Under the pieces are notes generated by a model. The model searched no databases, had not been told where the DNA came from, and was given only the letters and a program-made list of their open reading frames with translations. Source: Promethearchaeota archaeon (GTDB lineage Archaea; Asgardarchaeota; Lokiarchaeia; Sigyniarchaeales; SOKP01). From it: DNA of 64,000 nt. The position numbers and the translations under genes were made by a program. The stretch lies in contig JAEOUA010000003.1 in NCBI GenBank assembly GCA_016839555.1, positions 372,001 to 436,000 of the forward strand. The letters are read 5' to 3'. Within the stretch, counting starts at the first letter, position 1. Each line of letters opens with the position of its first letter. This document shows, piece by piece, positions 1 to 8,620 of the stretch.

Positions 1-282
1 GCCACAACGAACCATTCCAACCATATCTACTGCTAATTCAATTAGTTTTCCATCTCTTTCATGATTCAAGAAATCTTCAAATAATTTTGTAATGAAGCCT
101 AGAGAAAATAGTCCATGAGCGATCACACCTTTTAATCCCGCTTTTATTGCGATTTCATCCCGAGTATGGATAGGATTTGTATCCCCGCTGGCATTAGCAT
201 AATCTATTAGTAAATCTCTTGTTATTTCATCAAATTCATCCCTTATTACTTGACCAACCTCAATATCAGAAAGATATACCAT
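1..282 (-). CDS. MaoC-like (R)-hydratase/dehydratase, cut by window edge
   Basis: Only the first 94 codons are inside the window. The frame contains the MaoC hydratase-2 signature (residues reading YANASGDTNPIHT, with the catalytic Asp and His of the hot-dog fold), followed by GVIAHGLFSLGF, which is typical of the family. Such enzymes hydrate or dehydrate (R)-3-hydroxyacyl thioesters. The ATG at 282-280 lies one base after the stop of the gene at 284-784, a second MaoC-type half. The pair is therefore one operon and probably forms a heterodimeric dehydratase with one catalytic and one non-catalytic hot-dog subunit. The family call is firm; the substrate is unknown. Confidence 0.85.
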   Translation of the reverse strand, partial: MVYLSDIEVGQVIRDEFDEITRDLLIDYANASGDTNPIHTRDEIAIKAGLKGVIAHGLFSLGFITKLFEDFLNHERDGKLIELAVDMVGMVRCG

Positions 283-283
283 T

Positions 284-784
284 TTAATACCCTCCTGGCC
301 GAACGGCCGCTGTTACTGTTGGTTTACATACTAATTCATCATTTTGATTTTTAACGGTGACTAAAAATTCAGCGAAAAGAATCATATTTTTTTCTACTAA
401 CCATACTTTACCCCATTCAGCGGTTACTGTAAGAGAGTCTCCATCTTTAATATCCACACAATCTTTCCAATCGTATTTATTTCCTGCATGAAGTAGTTTA
501 GCTGGGTTAATAAGAAATGGTCGCTTTTTTCCATCTTGTTCTATTTTCATTCCAAGAAGTAATTTATATAATGCCTTTACTGTAAAATGATTTGCGAATG
601 CCTTACATGCAACAATTCCATCCTCTTCAGGACCCACATATTTCGGATCTGATAATCCATATACCTTTGCAAAATCAATTAAATTCTTATATCTACAGCG
701 AATTCGTACTTGACCAGGTACTTTTTTTCCCGGAAGCTGACTTATTAATGCATCCGCATTTTTTTTCATCTCTTTTTCGTCCAT
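284..784 (-). CDS. MaoC N-terminal-type hot-dog domain protein
   Basis: This 166-residue protein resembles the N-terminal, non-catalytic FAS1-type dehydratase region of MaoC proteins. It opens with a helical segment, then IRCRYKNLIDFAKVYG and GIVACKAFANHF, and ends in a beta strand with VTVKNQNDELV. It lacks the D-x-N-P-x-H catalytic signature. That signature is carried by the gene one base downstream, which suggests a two-subunit (R)-3-hydroxyacyl dehydratase. A promoter with a TATA element lies about 30 bases upstream of the ATG, so the transcript probably has almost no leader. The exact substrate cannot be read from the sequence. Confidence 0.75.
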   Translation of the reverse strand: MDEKEMKKNADALISQLPGKKVPGQVRIRCRYKNLIDFAKVYGLSDPKYVGPEEDGIVACKAFANHFTVKALYKLLLGMKIEQDGKKRPFLINPAKLLHAGNKYDWKDCVDIKDGDSLTVTAEWGKVWLVEKNMILFAEFLVTVKNQNDELVCKPTVTAAVRPGGY

Positions 785-811
785 ATCTATTTCAATCTCA
801 CAATTTTTTGT

Positions 812-831
812 TTTTATATTATATAGTTTCG
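812..831 (-). promoter_or_regulatory. BRE/TATA promoter of the MaoC pair
   Basis: Read on the minus strand, CGAAA (BRE-like) is followed directly by CTATATAATATAA (TATA box). The TATA centre is about 36 bases before the ATG at 784. Archaeal initiation about 25 bases downstream of TATA would give a leader of roughly ten bases. No Shine-Dalgarno sequence precedes the ATG, which fits a near-leaderless mRNA. Confidence 0.5.
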
Positions 832-1227
832 ATTTAATGCTATATAATAATTGTTATAATTTAAATCTCATATATTCTCTAAGAAATTTACATAATATTT
901 TAAATAAGGGTTTTAAACATCAAAATGATACTTCTGTAATAAAGATTAAATAATATCCAAGAAATTTATCAAACTTATCATTATTAAAATCTTTTTAAAA
1001 GATATTCATAAGAGAAATAATTTTAAGAAAAGTGTAAAATTTAATTTTACTTCGATTTATTTTTAATCCTACTAATTTATTTTTACCTTATATCTATTTA
1101 AATTATTTTTAAATAGTTATTTTTTTAACTATAAGTTGCTTCTTCTATAATTGAAAAATAAATTTTATTAGAATAGATTAAGAAAATGAGAAAATATGTA
1201 TTAAATTTTAAAACTTGGTGAAAATTA
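832..1227. other. Divergent intergenic region, no gene seen
   Basis: AT-rich spacer between the minus-strand MaoC operon and the plus-strand membrane protein at 1228. I see no coding frame, RNA gene or strong repeat. It presumably carries the promoter of the gene at 1228, but no single TATA box stands out against the AT-rich background. Confidence 0.5.
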
Positions 1228-2004
1228 TTGGCAATAATAGAATTAACGCTTGTAGAATTTTTGCAAGGACTTTTTAGCTTTATTATCGTTATTGCAGCAG
1301 CATTAACAGGTATTTTAATTGCATTAAGATATTTTCGGACTAAAATTTGGACCTTTTTAACTATTGGATTGTCCTGGATTGGTTTTGTATCTGGTTGGAT
1401 TCCAGATTCAATTAATTTTGTTATAATTTTTTTTGGTCAACAATTACCATTAACAATATATTTAATAATAGCGATTGGTTTTTATCCTCCAGTAGTGTTT
1501 TTATGGTTAATCGGAATAACAAAGTTACTTAATATTAAGAAGCGAAAAGAATATTTGATTCTTTTTTTAATAATTTATACTATTTTGGAGATAATATTTT
1601 TTATTTTTCTAATAATTGATAAAACTGGATTGGTTGGAGAGTTTATAGGTATTTTTATTGTTGATTTTAAATTATATGGCATAATTATAATACTTTTTTC
1701 CTTAGTGACAATAATCATTTCTGGATTAAAATTTTCTTATGAAGCCTTTTCTTCAGTAGAGCCAAAGGTAAAATTAAAAGGATCTTTTCTTTTAACTGCT
1801 TTTATTTCTGTGACCATTGGTGTTCTCTTAGATCTTATAATAACTGCAATCTCCGGAACTGTTGGTTCAGTATTGTATACATTATTACCTGTTATGATTG
1901 TAATAACAAGATTAATCATAGCTATGTCCTCAATTGCATTTTATTTTGGTTATATATTACCAAAAGGAATAGAAAATCTATTTTTAAAAAAGATTGAAAA
2001 ATAA
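1228..2004 (+). CDS. Polytopic membrane protein, unknown function
   Basis: 258 residues that are almost entirely hydrophobic, with about seven predicted membrane segments (roughly residues 10-32, 38-60, 68-95, 107-128, 145-168, 183-205 and 215-247). It ends in a short basic tail (LFLKKIEK). The start is a TTG at 1228, with GGTG about eight bases upstream; no ATG fits the frame earlier. No catalytic or binding motif is recognisable. It stands alone, divergent from the MaoC operon and convergent with mfnE, with a T-run just after its stop. It could be a receptor-like or transporter-like protein of an Asgard-restricted family. Confidence 0.65.
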   Translation: MAIIELTLVEFLQGLFSFIIVIAAALTGILIALRYFRTKIWTFLTIGLSWIGFVSGWIPDSINFVIIFFGQQLPLTIYLIIAIGFYPPVVFLWLIGITKLLNIKKRKEYLILFLIIYTILEIIFFIFLIIDKTGLVGEFIGIFIVDFKLYGIIIILFSLVTIIISGLKFSYEAFSSVEPKVKLKGSFLLTAFISVTIGVLLDLIITAISGTVGSVLYTLLPVMIVITRLIIAMSSIAFYFGYILPKGIENLFLKKIEK

Positions 2005-2019
2005 AAGAATATAATTTAA

Positions 2020-2030
2020 TTTTTTTTTTT
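2020..2030 (+). terminator. Poly-T terminator after the membrane protein gene
   Basis: An uninterrupted run of eleven T begins 16 bases after the stop at 2004. Archaeal RNA polymerase terminates at such runs without needing a hairpin. Confidence 0.4.
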
Positions 2031-2098
2031 ATATTACTCGATATAGTTTTTGCTATTTTTCTTCCTAGATTTCCTAAAATTCCATCTTTTTAGTAATA

Positions 2099-2869
2099 CT
2101 AAAATTCATAACTTATTTTAGTATATATTTTATCTCTCTCTGAAGACAATGTAAAATATTGAATAATTCGAGGGTTTGAGTCAGACCCATTTAATATAAT
2201 TATGTGAATTTTATTTTTTTGTATTAATTTCAACAAATACGAGTCGATTGGTGTATACATTTTTAGTTTGTCAAAATTTGAAGGAATTACAGCTATTTTT
2301 TTTGTTTTTCTAAATCTTTGGTATTTTTTTATGGTAAGCTCCTTAACTATTTTATAATCTTTATCTAGAATCCCATCAATATCCTTTATTAAAAAACATT
2401 GATTTAATCCTAATTTTGAGGCAATATGAATAGCTATTGAATCAGATGTTACTTTCCAACTATGAGGCAATCTATCTTCATTGTATAAAAAAGAAAATGA
2501 TTGGAATAGAATAATTTTTCTATCTTTTGAATTTTTATTGAGATAATTAATTAATTCTGATAACTCTGAAAAAAGGGTTATTTCAGGAAATTTGGTATGC
2601 AACTTAAAACAATTCCAATCCATGGCAAGAATTGCCTCCCAATGTGCTAAGTTATCACCAATATCCAATTTTTTATCAACTAATCTGACAAAATTAGCAC
2701 AAGAACCTCCTCCAGTGAGAATTATTACTTTATTAATTTTTTTTTTTTTAAAAACTAATGTTTTTAGTTGATTAATCGTGGAAGATAAGTTATTTTGATT
2801 CTCTAAAATTTTTCCTCCAATTTTTACTAAAATTGTTGATTCATTCATAATATTAATAAAATCATTCAT
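2099..2869 (-). CDS. mfnE: Amino acid kinase family, MfnE-like (methanofuran biosynthesis)
   Basis: Amino acid kinase fold: phosphate-binding VKIGGKIL near the N terminus, TGGGSCANFVR, a central TSDSIAIHIA nucleotide-site segment and IKDIDGIL. In methanogens MfnE phosphorylates 5-(aminomethyl)-3-furanmethanol phosphate before coupling to tyramine by MfnF. The gene directly upstream here looks like MfnF, which supports this over a glutamate or aspartate kinase. The frame is open back to 2902, but the ATG at 2869 overlaps the mfnF stop by 8 bases, and a further ATG at 2848 sits closer to the KIGG motif. The true start is one of these two. The family is clear; the specific substrate is inferred from context. 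Confidence 0.7.
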   Translation of the reverse strand: MNDFINIMNESTILVKIGGKILENQNNLSSTINQLKTLVFKKKKINKVIILTGGGSCANFVRLVDKKLDIGDNLAHWEAILAMDWNCFKLHTKFPEITLFSELSELINYLNKNSKDRKIILFQSFSFLYNEDRLPHSWKVTSDSIAIHIASKLGLNQCFLIKDIDGILDKDYKIVKELTIKKYQRFRKTKKIAVIPSNFDKLKMYTPIDSYLLKLIQKNKIHIIILNGSDSNPRIIQYFTLSSERDKIYTKISYEF

Positions 2870-3974
2870 TACTTTGAAAATATAAAGCCCCAGCAACCGC
2901 AAATGCTGAAGAATTTATTCGATTGGGAATATTAGTAATTTTTTCATAATATTTAATATTCTTAAACCCCATTTCTTTTAAGACCTTTATAATTAGGAAA
3001 TCTGCTGATAAACCTGTAATTACAAATAGCGGATTTTCTCTAAATCGCGGGTATCTAATTTTTACATTTTCAAAAAAAATATCGATTTCCTCCTTAATTA
3101 ATTCTAATTGTTTCTGATAGATAAAGAGAGCGATATTATCTAATTCCTTCTTTGATATGGTATTTAGATCCATACATATTATCCTCGCTAACCGGGCATA
3201 ACAATCTTCTTTTGATTTTGAGCGATTATCCGCTGTATCATTAAAATACTCTTTTTCAGATATATTTTCCAATATTCTATGAACATCGGAAATTAAAGCA
3301 AATTTTTCAAAAGAAATTCTTACTCTATTACCTTTATAAGGAACAAAATGAGTTATAGAAGGAATAGTAGCCCGCAAACCACCTGTGTAAATTAATTCAT
3401 GATTTAGCAAACGTTCAATATCCGTTTTTCCTAAAGGAACAGGAATAGAGTCAACTATTGGGATAATATCTATAGTTGTTGAACCTGCATCTATTAAAAT
3501 ACAATTTGAGATATATTTTCCCAAAAATAATGAAGTGGATACCCAATTAGCTGCGGCTATAAGCTGATAATTCTCTCTTGCATCCTTCCATTCTAAAAAA
3601 GTGTTATTTGTTGATATAAATCGTAATTTTTGTTTTTTAAAATTACTTGAGAGAGCATCAATAATCATTTCCACACCTTCCTTTTTAGTCTGAAATGCAT
3701 CTGATAATTCTGCTGTCATTGTAATAGCGATATATTCAACATCATCAATTTTGAAGGTTAGATCTGAAAATATATGAGAAATAATACGGTTGAATAAACT
3801 CTCAATTTGGTGTTTTGTTTTTTCCCAAAAAGGAAAATATTCGATGTATGAAAAAGAGTCTAATAATTTACGATTTTGAAAATAAACGAGCGCCGCTTTT
3901 GTATTTGCTCCACCTATATCCAATCCTAATATTAATACCCTATTATCTTTTTCATTCTTATTTTTTGATTTCAT
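2862..3974 (-). CDS. mfnF: MfnF-like, H4MPT-linked C1 pathway protein of the hydantoinase/oxoprolinase type
   Basis: 370 residues with an ASKHA/oxoprolinase-type layout: LGLDIGGANTKAAL at the N terminus, LIDAGSTTIDIIPI near residue 165, TGGLRATIP, and a C-terminal VITGLSADFL followed by SSAFAVAGAL. This order is characteristic of the family once called H4MPT-linked C1 transfer pathway protein, now MfnF, which joins the aminomethylfuran phosphate to glutamyl-tyramine in methanofuran synthesis. It overlaps mfnE by 8 bases and begins 18 bases after NOG1, so NOG1-mfnF-mfnE are probably cotranscribed. It implies a methanofuran-dependent Wood-Ljungdahl methyl branch in this archaeon. Confidence 0.8.
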   Translation of the reverse strand: MKSKNKNEKDNRVLILGLDIGGANTKAALVYFQNRKLLDSFSYIEYFPFWEKTKHQIESLFNRIISHIFSDLTFKIDDVEYIAITMTAELSDAFQTKKEGVEMIIDALSSNFKKQKLRFISTNNTFLEWKDARENYQLIAAANWVSTSLFLGKYISNCILIDAGSTTIDIIPIVDSIPVPLGKTDIERLLNHELIYTGGLRATIPSITHFVPYKGNRVRISFEKFALISDVHRILENISEKEYFNDTADNRSKSKEDCYARLARIICMDLNTISKKELDNIALFIYQKQLELIKEEIDIFFENVKIRYPRFRENPLFVITGLSADFLIIKVLKEMGFKNIKYYEKITNIPNRINSSAFAVAGALYFQSNE

Positions 3975-3992
3975 ATACTTAAAATATTAATT

Positions 3993-5042
3993 TCATTTAA
4001 TTTTAATCGGTTCAGCGAATTGATTTCGTAAATATAAGAGTATAGGCTCTATATTTTCACCGGTTAATGCATTAGTTAAGATATAATCTTCTTTAGTTAA
4101 GCCCAATGCATTATGCAAATATTCTATTTCTTCTTTGCTGGCTAAATCCATCTTATTAAAAACAACTTTAATTTGAATATTTCTATTTTTAATGAAATCT
4201 CTCTTTATTTCATTAAATAGATTGATCTGGGATTGTATATTATAACCGCAAGCAGGGGTGGGATCAAAAATAAATATTATTAAATCAGAAATTAATCGTA
4301 ATGCTAAGATTGCTTGCATTTCTATATTATTTCTCTCTGAAAGTGGACGATCTAAAATACCTGGAGAATCCATTATTTGCAGCTTTACAGAATCAAACCT
4401 TCGCTGAATTTCCAAATGTCCCAGTATTAATTTTTTTGTGGTAAATGGATATTCTTGAATTAAAATTGATTTTGCTGAAGAGATTTGTTTCACTATACTA
4501 CTTTTACCCACATTGGGAGCGCCAGAGCATACAATACAAGGTAGTGTATAATCAATAGAAGGTATCTCTTTTAATTTACCTCTAATATTATTTAAATATA
4601 CTAAATTTTCATTCTGCTTTTTTATAATTGAAGAAACCCTTCCAAAAACAGCTCTTCTAATTTTATCTCCCTCTTTAGGTTCCTTAATTCGACTCAATTT
4701 TGAAAGATATTCACGTTCAATTTTACTTAATATTGGTAAGATTCCGTTCAACTTTCCAAGAGTTAATTTTAATTTATCAATATCTACTAAAAGAGAAGCC
4801 AATTCTTTATAGAATTTGGGAAGTTCATTAATAATTGGTACCATTTTGATTATTTTCAAGATTCTCTCAACCAATTCATCAATAGCAACCTTTATTCTTT
4901 TAGCTTCTTTTTTTTTAGCTTTAATAATAATCGGCGCATTTGAAGATACTTTTGCAGAACTTTTCATTGCTCTATTGAATGCGATATCTAAGAGTTCTTG
5001 AGCATTTGGTACATGATAAAAATCAGAAAAGGGATTCTTCAT
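3993..5042 (-). CDS. nog1: NOG1-family ribosome-biogenesis GTPase
   Basis: 349 residues. The N-terminal half is helical, starting with the NOG1 hallmark NPFSDFYHVPNAQELLDIAF, and continues to about residue 165. The GTPase domain follows: G1 GAPNVGKSS, switch region YPFTTKKLILGH, G3 DSPGILDRP and G4 NKMD. In eukaryotes Nog1 acts in late pre-60S maturation, and archaeal homologues are thought to act on the large subunit. The eukaryotic C-terminal extension is absent, as is usual in archaea. The gene heads the minus-strand run with mfnF and mfnE. The start is an ATG with no competing upstream codon. Confidence 0.93.
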   Translation of the reverse strand: MKNPFSDFYHVPNAQELLDIAFNRAMKSSAKVSSNAPIIIKAKKKEAKRIKVAIDELVERILKIIKMVPIINELPKFYKELASLLVDIDKLKLTLGKLNGILPILSKIEREYLSKLSRIKEPKEGDKIRRAVFGRVSSIIKKQNENLVYLNNIRGKLKEIPSIDYTLPCIVCSGAPNVGKSSIVKQISSAKSILIQEYPFTTKKLILGHLEIQRRFDSVKLQIMDSPGILDRPLSERNNIEMQAILALRLISDLIIFIFDPTPACGYNIQSQINLFNEIKRDFIKNRNIQIKVVFNKMDLASKEEIEYLHNALGLTKEDYILTNALTGENIEPILLYLRNQFAEPIKIK

Positions 5043-5105
5043 ATTTTTTTATAGTTCTAATTTATATAAATTATATCGAGATTAAATTTCATTAAATCTT
5101 ATAAT

Positions 5106-5657
5106 TTATAATTTTGATTCTATTTCACTTATTTTATTTTTAATTTCTGAAATCTTTTCTCTAACATCCATTTTTTCTGGCGGAATTGAGTTATATAACT
5201 CTAAAACAATCTTATATCGTTCAAGAACTCGACTATATAGTCTTTTCTCTTCTTCTTTCTTAGCTTTCTTTAAAATTAATTCAATTTTATCTATATTCCT
5301 TTGTAATTCCCGAGAGGAGATAGGAACTTTCACTTTAGGTCCTATTTCTTCTGTTTTTTGCAGCGCTTCGAGTCTTTGAGAATAATATTGTTGTTCTCTC
5401 TGTATTTTTTCTTCCTCCATTCTTTTCTGCTTAATATAATCTCTCTTATAATCTTCAAGATTTTTGATTTCCTCATATAACACATCAGCTTGCTCAAACC
5501 AACCAAGCGACTTGAAAATGTCGATAGCTTTTCTATATTCTTCTTTGGCTTCCTGATATTGGTGGTCTTCGACTAGAACTTTTGCTCTTTCCAAAATATT
5601 ATCTGCTTCTTCAATTTTTTTTTCTCTTTCCCTTTCATCCATTTCTTTTTGGCTCAT
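5106..5657 (-). CDS. Charged helical/coiled-coil protein, unknown
   Basis: 183 residues, nearly all Glu/Lys-rich helix. Residues about 15-75 look like one or two TPR-type helical hairpins (YQEAKEEYRKAIDIFKSLGWFEQA). A charged stretch around 75-100 leads to a second helical pair ending in KISEIKNKISEIESKL. No enzyme motif is visible. It lies 63 bases upstream of NOG1 on the same strand. The TPR-like pattern suggests an adaptor or scaffold role. The family is not identified. Confidence 0.6.
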   Translation of the reverse strand: MSQKEMDEREREKKIEEADNILERAKVLVEDHQYQEAKEEYRKAIDIFKSLGWFEQADVLYEEIKNLEDYKRDYIKQKRMEEEKIQREQQYYSQRLEALQKTEEIGPKVKVPISSRELQRNIDKIELILKKAKKEEEKRLYSRVLERYKIVLELYNSIPPEKMDVREKISEIKNKISEIESKL

Positions 5658-5860
5658 TTTATGTCATCATTTTTTATTAAAAATAATTCTGTATTTTTTT
5701 TTAATTTAGAGATTTAAATTTTATTTCTCAAATAAAAATTATTAAATCAAATTAGAGAACACAAAATTATATAATTTAGGATTATTTTAATATTTAAATA
5801 GAAGAAATGGTAAATTACTTCCAACTAATATTTCAATTAAAAATTGGAGTAAAGAATCAC

Positions 5861-6949
5861 ATGGAAAAATTAAAAATTGGAGTTCTTGGAGCGACTGGTA
5901 TAGTAGGTCAAAATTATCTCCAATTACTTCAAGGCCATCCTTGGTTTGATATAATTGATGTCGCTGCATCACCAAGATCAGCAGGTAAAACCTATGAGAA
6001 AGCCGCTGGGCCTAAATGGCAAATGCCTATTCCAATTCCAGAAAGTTTAAAAGATTTAAAAGTACGTGATGTCCAAGATTATGATGCTATTCCCGAAGAT
6101 GTTAGTTTTGTATTTTCTGCCATCAATATGCCCACAAAAGATATGATAAAGGAAGTGGAATTTGAATATGCTAGAAAAGGAATACCAGTCATTAGCAACA
6201 ATTCAGCTCATCGATGGACTTCCGATGTACCTATGATAATTGGGGAAATTAACAGCCATCATTCCGATGTGATTCCCATCCAGCAAAAAAATAGAGGTTT
6301 TTTAAAAGGATTTGTTGCAGTAAAACCTAATTGTTCTTTACAAAGTTATTTGACTGCAATTTATGCTTTAGAGAAAGCAAATTATAAAGTCGATAAACTT
6401 ATAATCACCACTCTTCAGGCTGTATCAGGAGCAGGATATCCTGGTGTTGCATCATTAGATATGGTGGATAATATTATTCCTTATGTTGGGGGAGAAGAAG
6501 AAAAAACAGAGAAAGAACCTTTGAAAATATTCGGTAAAGTAGGAGAAAAAGGGATTATTAATGATGATTCCATACAAATTAGCTCCACATGTACGAGAGT
6601 GGCAGTAAGAGACGGACATACAGCATCAGTTAATATGAAATTTAAAGATAGAATCCCCAATAGAGAAGAAATAATCAATATTTGGAAAACTTTTAAGGCA
6701 TTACCTCAGGAATTAGGTCTTCCATTTGCTCCAAAACAACCGATTATTTATTTAGAGGATGAAGATCGCCCACAGCCGATAAAAGATCGGAATAACGATA
6801 AGGGTATGGCTCTAACTGTTGGAAGATTAAGAGAGGATAACGTTTTTGATTATAAATTTGTAAGTCTAAGCCATAATACTATACGTGGTGCTGCTGGTGG
6901 TGCTATTTTGATGGCAGAGATGCTTAAAACAAAGGGATATTTAAAATAA
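5861..6949 (+). CDS. asd: Aspartate-semialdehyde dehydrogenase
   Basis: 362 residues from the chosen ATG. The NADP-binding loop IGVLGATGIVGQNYLQLL is at the N terminus. The catalytic Cys lies in VKPNCSLQ (about residue 159) and the catalytic His in VRDGHTASV. The enzyme reduces 4-phospho-aspartate to aspartate semialdehyde, the branch point to Thr, Met, Lys and Ile. The frame is open to 5807, but the ATG at 5861 has GGAG 11 bases upstream and places the Rossmann loop at the N terminus, so it is preferred. The length and the residues around Cys and His fit the archaeal/fungal-type branch. The gene is monocistronic and divergent from the minus-strand cluster. Confidence 0.95.
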   Translation: MEKLKIGVLGATGIVGQNYLQLLQGHPWFDIIDVAASPRSAGKTYEKAAGPKWQMPIPIPESLKDLKVRDVQDYDAIPEDVSFVFSAINMPTKDMIKEVEFEYARKGIPVISNNSAHRWTSDVPMIIGEINSHHSDVIPIQQKNRGFLKGFVAVKPNCSLQSYLTAIYALEKANYKVDKLIITTLQAVSGAGYPGVASLDMVDNIIPYVGGEEEKTEKEPLKIFGKVGEKGIINDDSIQISSTCTRVAVRDGHTASVNMKFKDRIPNREEIINIWKTFKALPQELGLPFAPKQPIIYLEDEDRPQPIKDRNNDKGMALTVGRLREDNVFDYKFVSLSHNTIRGAAGGAILMAEMLKTKGYLK

Positions 6950-7045
6950 CTATTTTAAGTAAATTCTTCTTAATTTGAATCTAATTTGAGCCTGATTTTA
7001 ACCCCATTTAAAAATGAATATTTTCGAGCTTATATATTAATTTAG

Positions 7046-8620
7046 TTAAAATTCATATTTATCAATAAAAACTTGTAAGAACGTTTTGATCATATAGAAA
7101 TATTGAGTTTTTTTGAGAAATGTATAGATCGGAACTTTAGGATAGATATCAAAATATTTTGTTTTTCTAAATGTCCTTATTAAAGAAATTTTTGAAAATA
7201 AGGTAAATCTTGAGAATTTAAAAATAATTTTATTGAAAAAGGATTCTATAACTTTTTTATCAACTGAAATTACCGCGCTAATAAATCCATATTTCTTACT
7301 CAATTTATTTCTTATATGTTTAAGAGAAAAATTCTCTGAATTTTTAAGGATATCGTTCTTTAGTAAGGATTCAATATTAGTTAAAGCATTATTTTCGATT
7401 TGAAATAAAACTGCTTTTTGAAACCCTATTCTAAGAGACTTTTCTATATTTTTAATATTTTTCTTAGCTAAATCTTGTAAATCAGTGAAAATTACAATTA
7501 TTTTACTATTTAATCCAAAATTCAAATTAAAATTGTTAAAAATGAATTCAGAGATGCCCCAATGGGAAAACTTTTTCAAGTTATAGTTAACCCCCATAAT
7601 TCGAATTATCCATCTCAAAATTGGGTTATAGATTATCGGTCTAGAGTCTCTATACCAATTAATTTCAAAGCTTCTATATCCGTATAATAGCTTTTGAAGA
7701 ATCAACTTTATTTTATTTATATCAAGGGGGATTTCCAGTTCAAATAAATCCTCTATTATTTTTAAGATATGGTTTTGATAAAATAAAAAAGTATTATAAG
7801 GTGCAAATGTTTTATGAACTAGTTTGATAATTTGATTTTCTTTAAGATTTTTAAATTCTAACTCGAGTTCTTCCGGTAATAATATCTGAAAATTTAAATT
7901 AGATAAATTGGACTTATCCTTCTCATTTCTTATTATAATAATAAAAGTAAATTCTTCTGAAAATAAAATTATTGAAATATTTAATTTTGGTAAAAGATCT
8001 ATTAAATATGAAAAGATATTAGACAATTTAAAATCAGCAAGGAAATTTATAATTTCCTTTAAAAAATTCATAATATTTGGTTCTGGATAAATATAAAACA
8101 ATTCATTTTCTACTATATGCTGAAACACATCAATAAATTTTTTGATGAAATCTCTCAAGGATAATTGTCCAATATTTTCTATGAGGTTATTTATTAATTT
8201 TAATGCCTTATCTTTCATTATTCTAATATGAGATATACTTGAATTCGTTTGGGAGTAAATTTCATCTTGCAATTCATCAAAAAAGGTATCTATGTTTTGA
8301 ATTGGATATTTACGAAGCTTTATAATATCTGGATCGATGTCCTTAAAGGATTTATGAATCCCTGCCGTATCAGTGTTATAAAAAAATATCTTTAAAATAT
8401 CCTCCTCATCATTAGATATTATTAGATCAACAATATTTTGTTGATCATTAATAAATCTTGAATAAAGAAGTTTGGATATATTATATAGTAATTTAGCTTC
8501 TATTCTAATAGGTGTAAATGGCAATCTTACTTGTTCTGAATAAAATTCCCCCTCAGAAGGGGAATATTTTTTATTAAAGTTAAGAATTTTTAACCAATTA
8601 TCTAAAAATAGTTTTTCCAT
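7046..8620 (-). CDS. Unknown 524-residue protein coupled to DUF362 gene
   Basis: No family recognised. The protein is rich in Ile, Phe, Asn and Lys and appears soluble with mixed helix and strand. It has no signal peptide, clear membrane segments or Cys clusters. A beta-rich hydrophobic core lies around ISIILFSEEFTFIIIIRNE (about residue 220-240). The open frame reaches 8635, but the ATG at 8620 follows a full GGAGG site, and its first base is the last base of the upstream stop (TAATG). Translation is therefore coupled to the DUF362 protein at 8620-10035, which suggests that the two act together. Function is unknown. Confidence 0.75.
   Translation of the reverse strand: MEKLFLDNWLKILNFNKKYSPSEGEFYSEQVRLPFTPIRIEAKLLYNISKLLYSRFINDQQNIVDLIISNDEEDILKIFFYNTDTAGIHKSFKDIDPDIIKLRKYPIQNIDTFFDELQDEIYSQTNSSISHIRIMKDKALKLINNLIENIGQLSLRDFIKKFIDVFQHIVENELFYIYPEPNIMNFLKEIINFLADFKLSNIFSYLIDLLPKLNISIILFSEEFTFIIIIRNEKDKSNLSNLNFQILLPEELELEFKNLKENQIIKLVHKTFAPYNTFLFYQNHILKIIEDLFELEIPLDINKIKLILQKLLYGYRSFEINWYRDSRPIIYNPILRWIIRIMGVNYNLKKFSHWGISEFIFNNFNLNFGLNSKIIVIFTDLQDLAKKNIKNIEKSLRIGFQKAVLFQIENNALTNIESLLKNDILKNSENFSLKHIRNKLSKKYGFISAVISVDKKVIESFFNKIIFKFSRFTLFSKISLIRTFRKTKYFDIYPKVPIYTFLKKTQYFYMIKTFLQVFIDKYEF

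Noticed and set aside
592..837. Plus-strand open frame over the MaoC-like gene
   Set aside because: Antisense to a well-supported coding sequence; composition is a mirror of that gene and no ribosome site is present.
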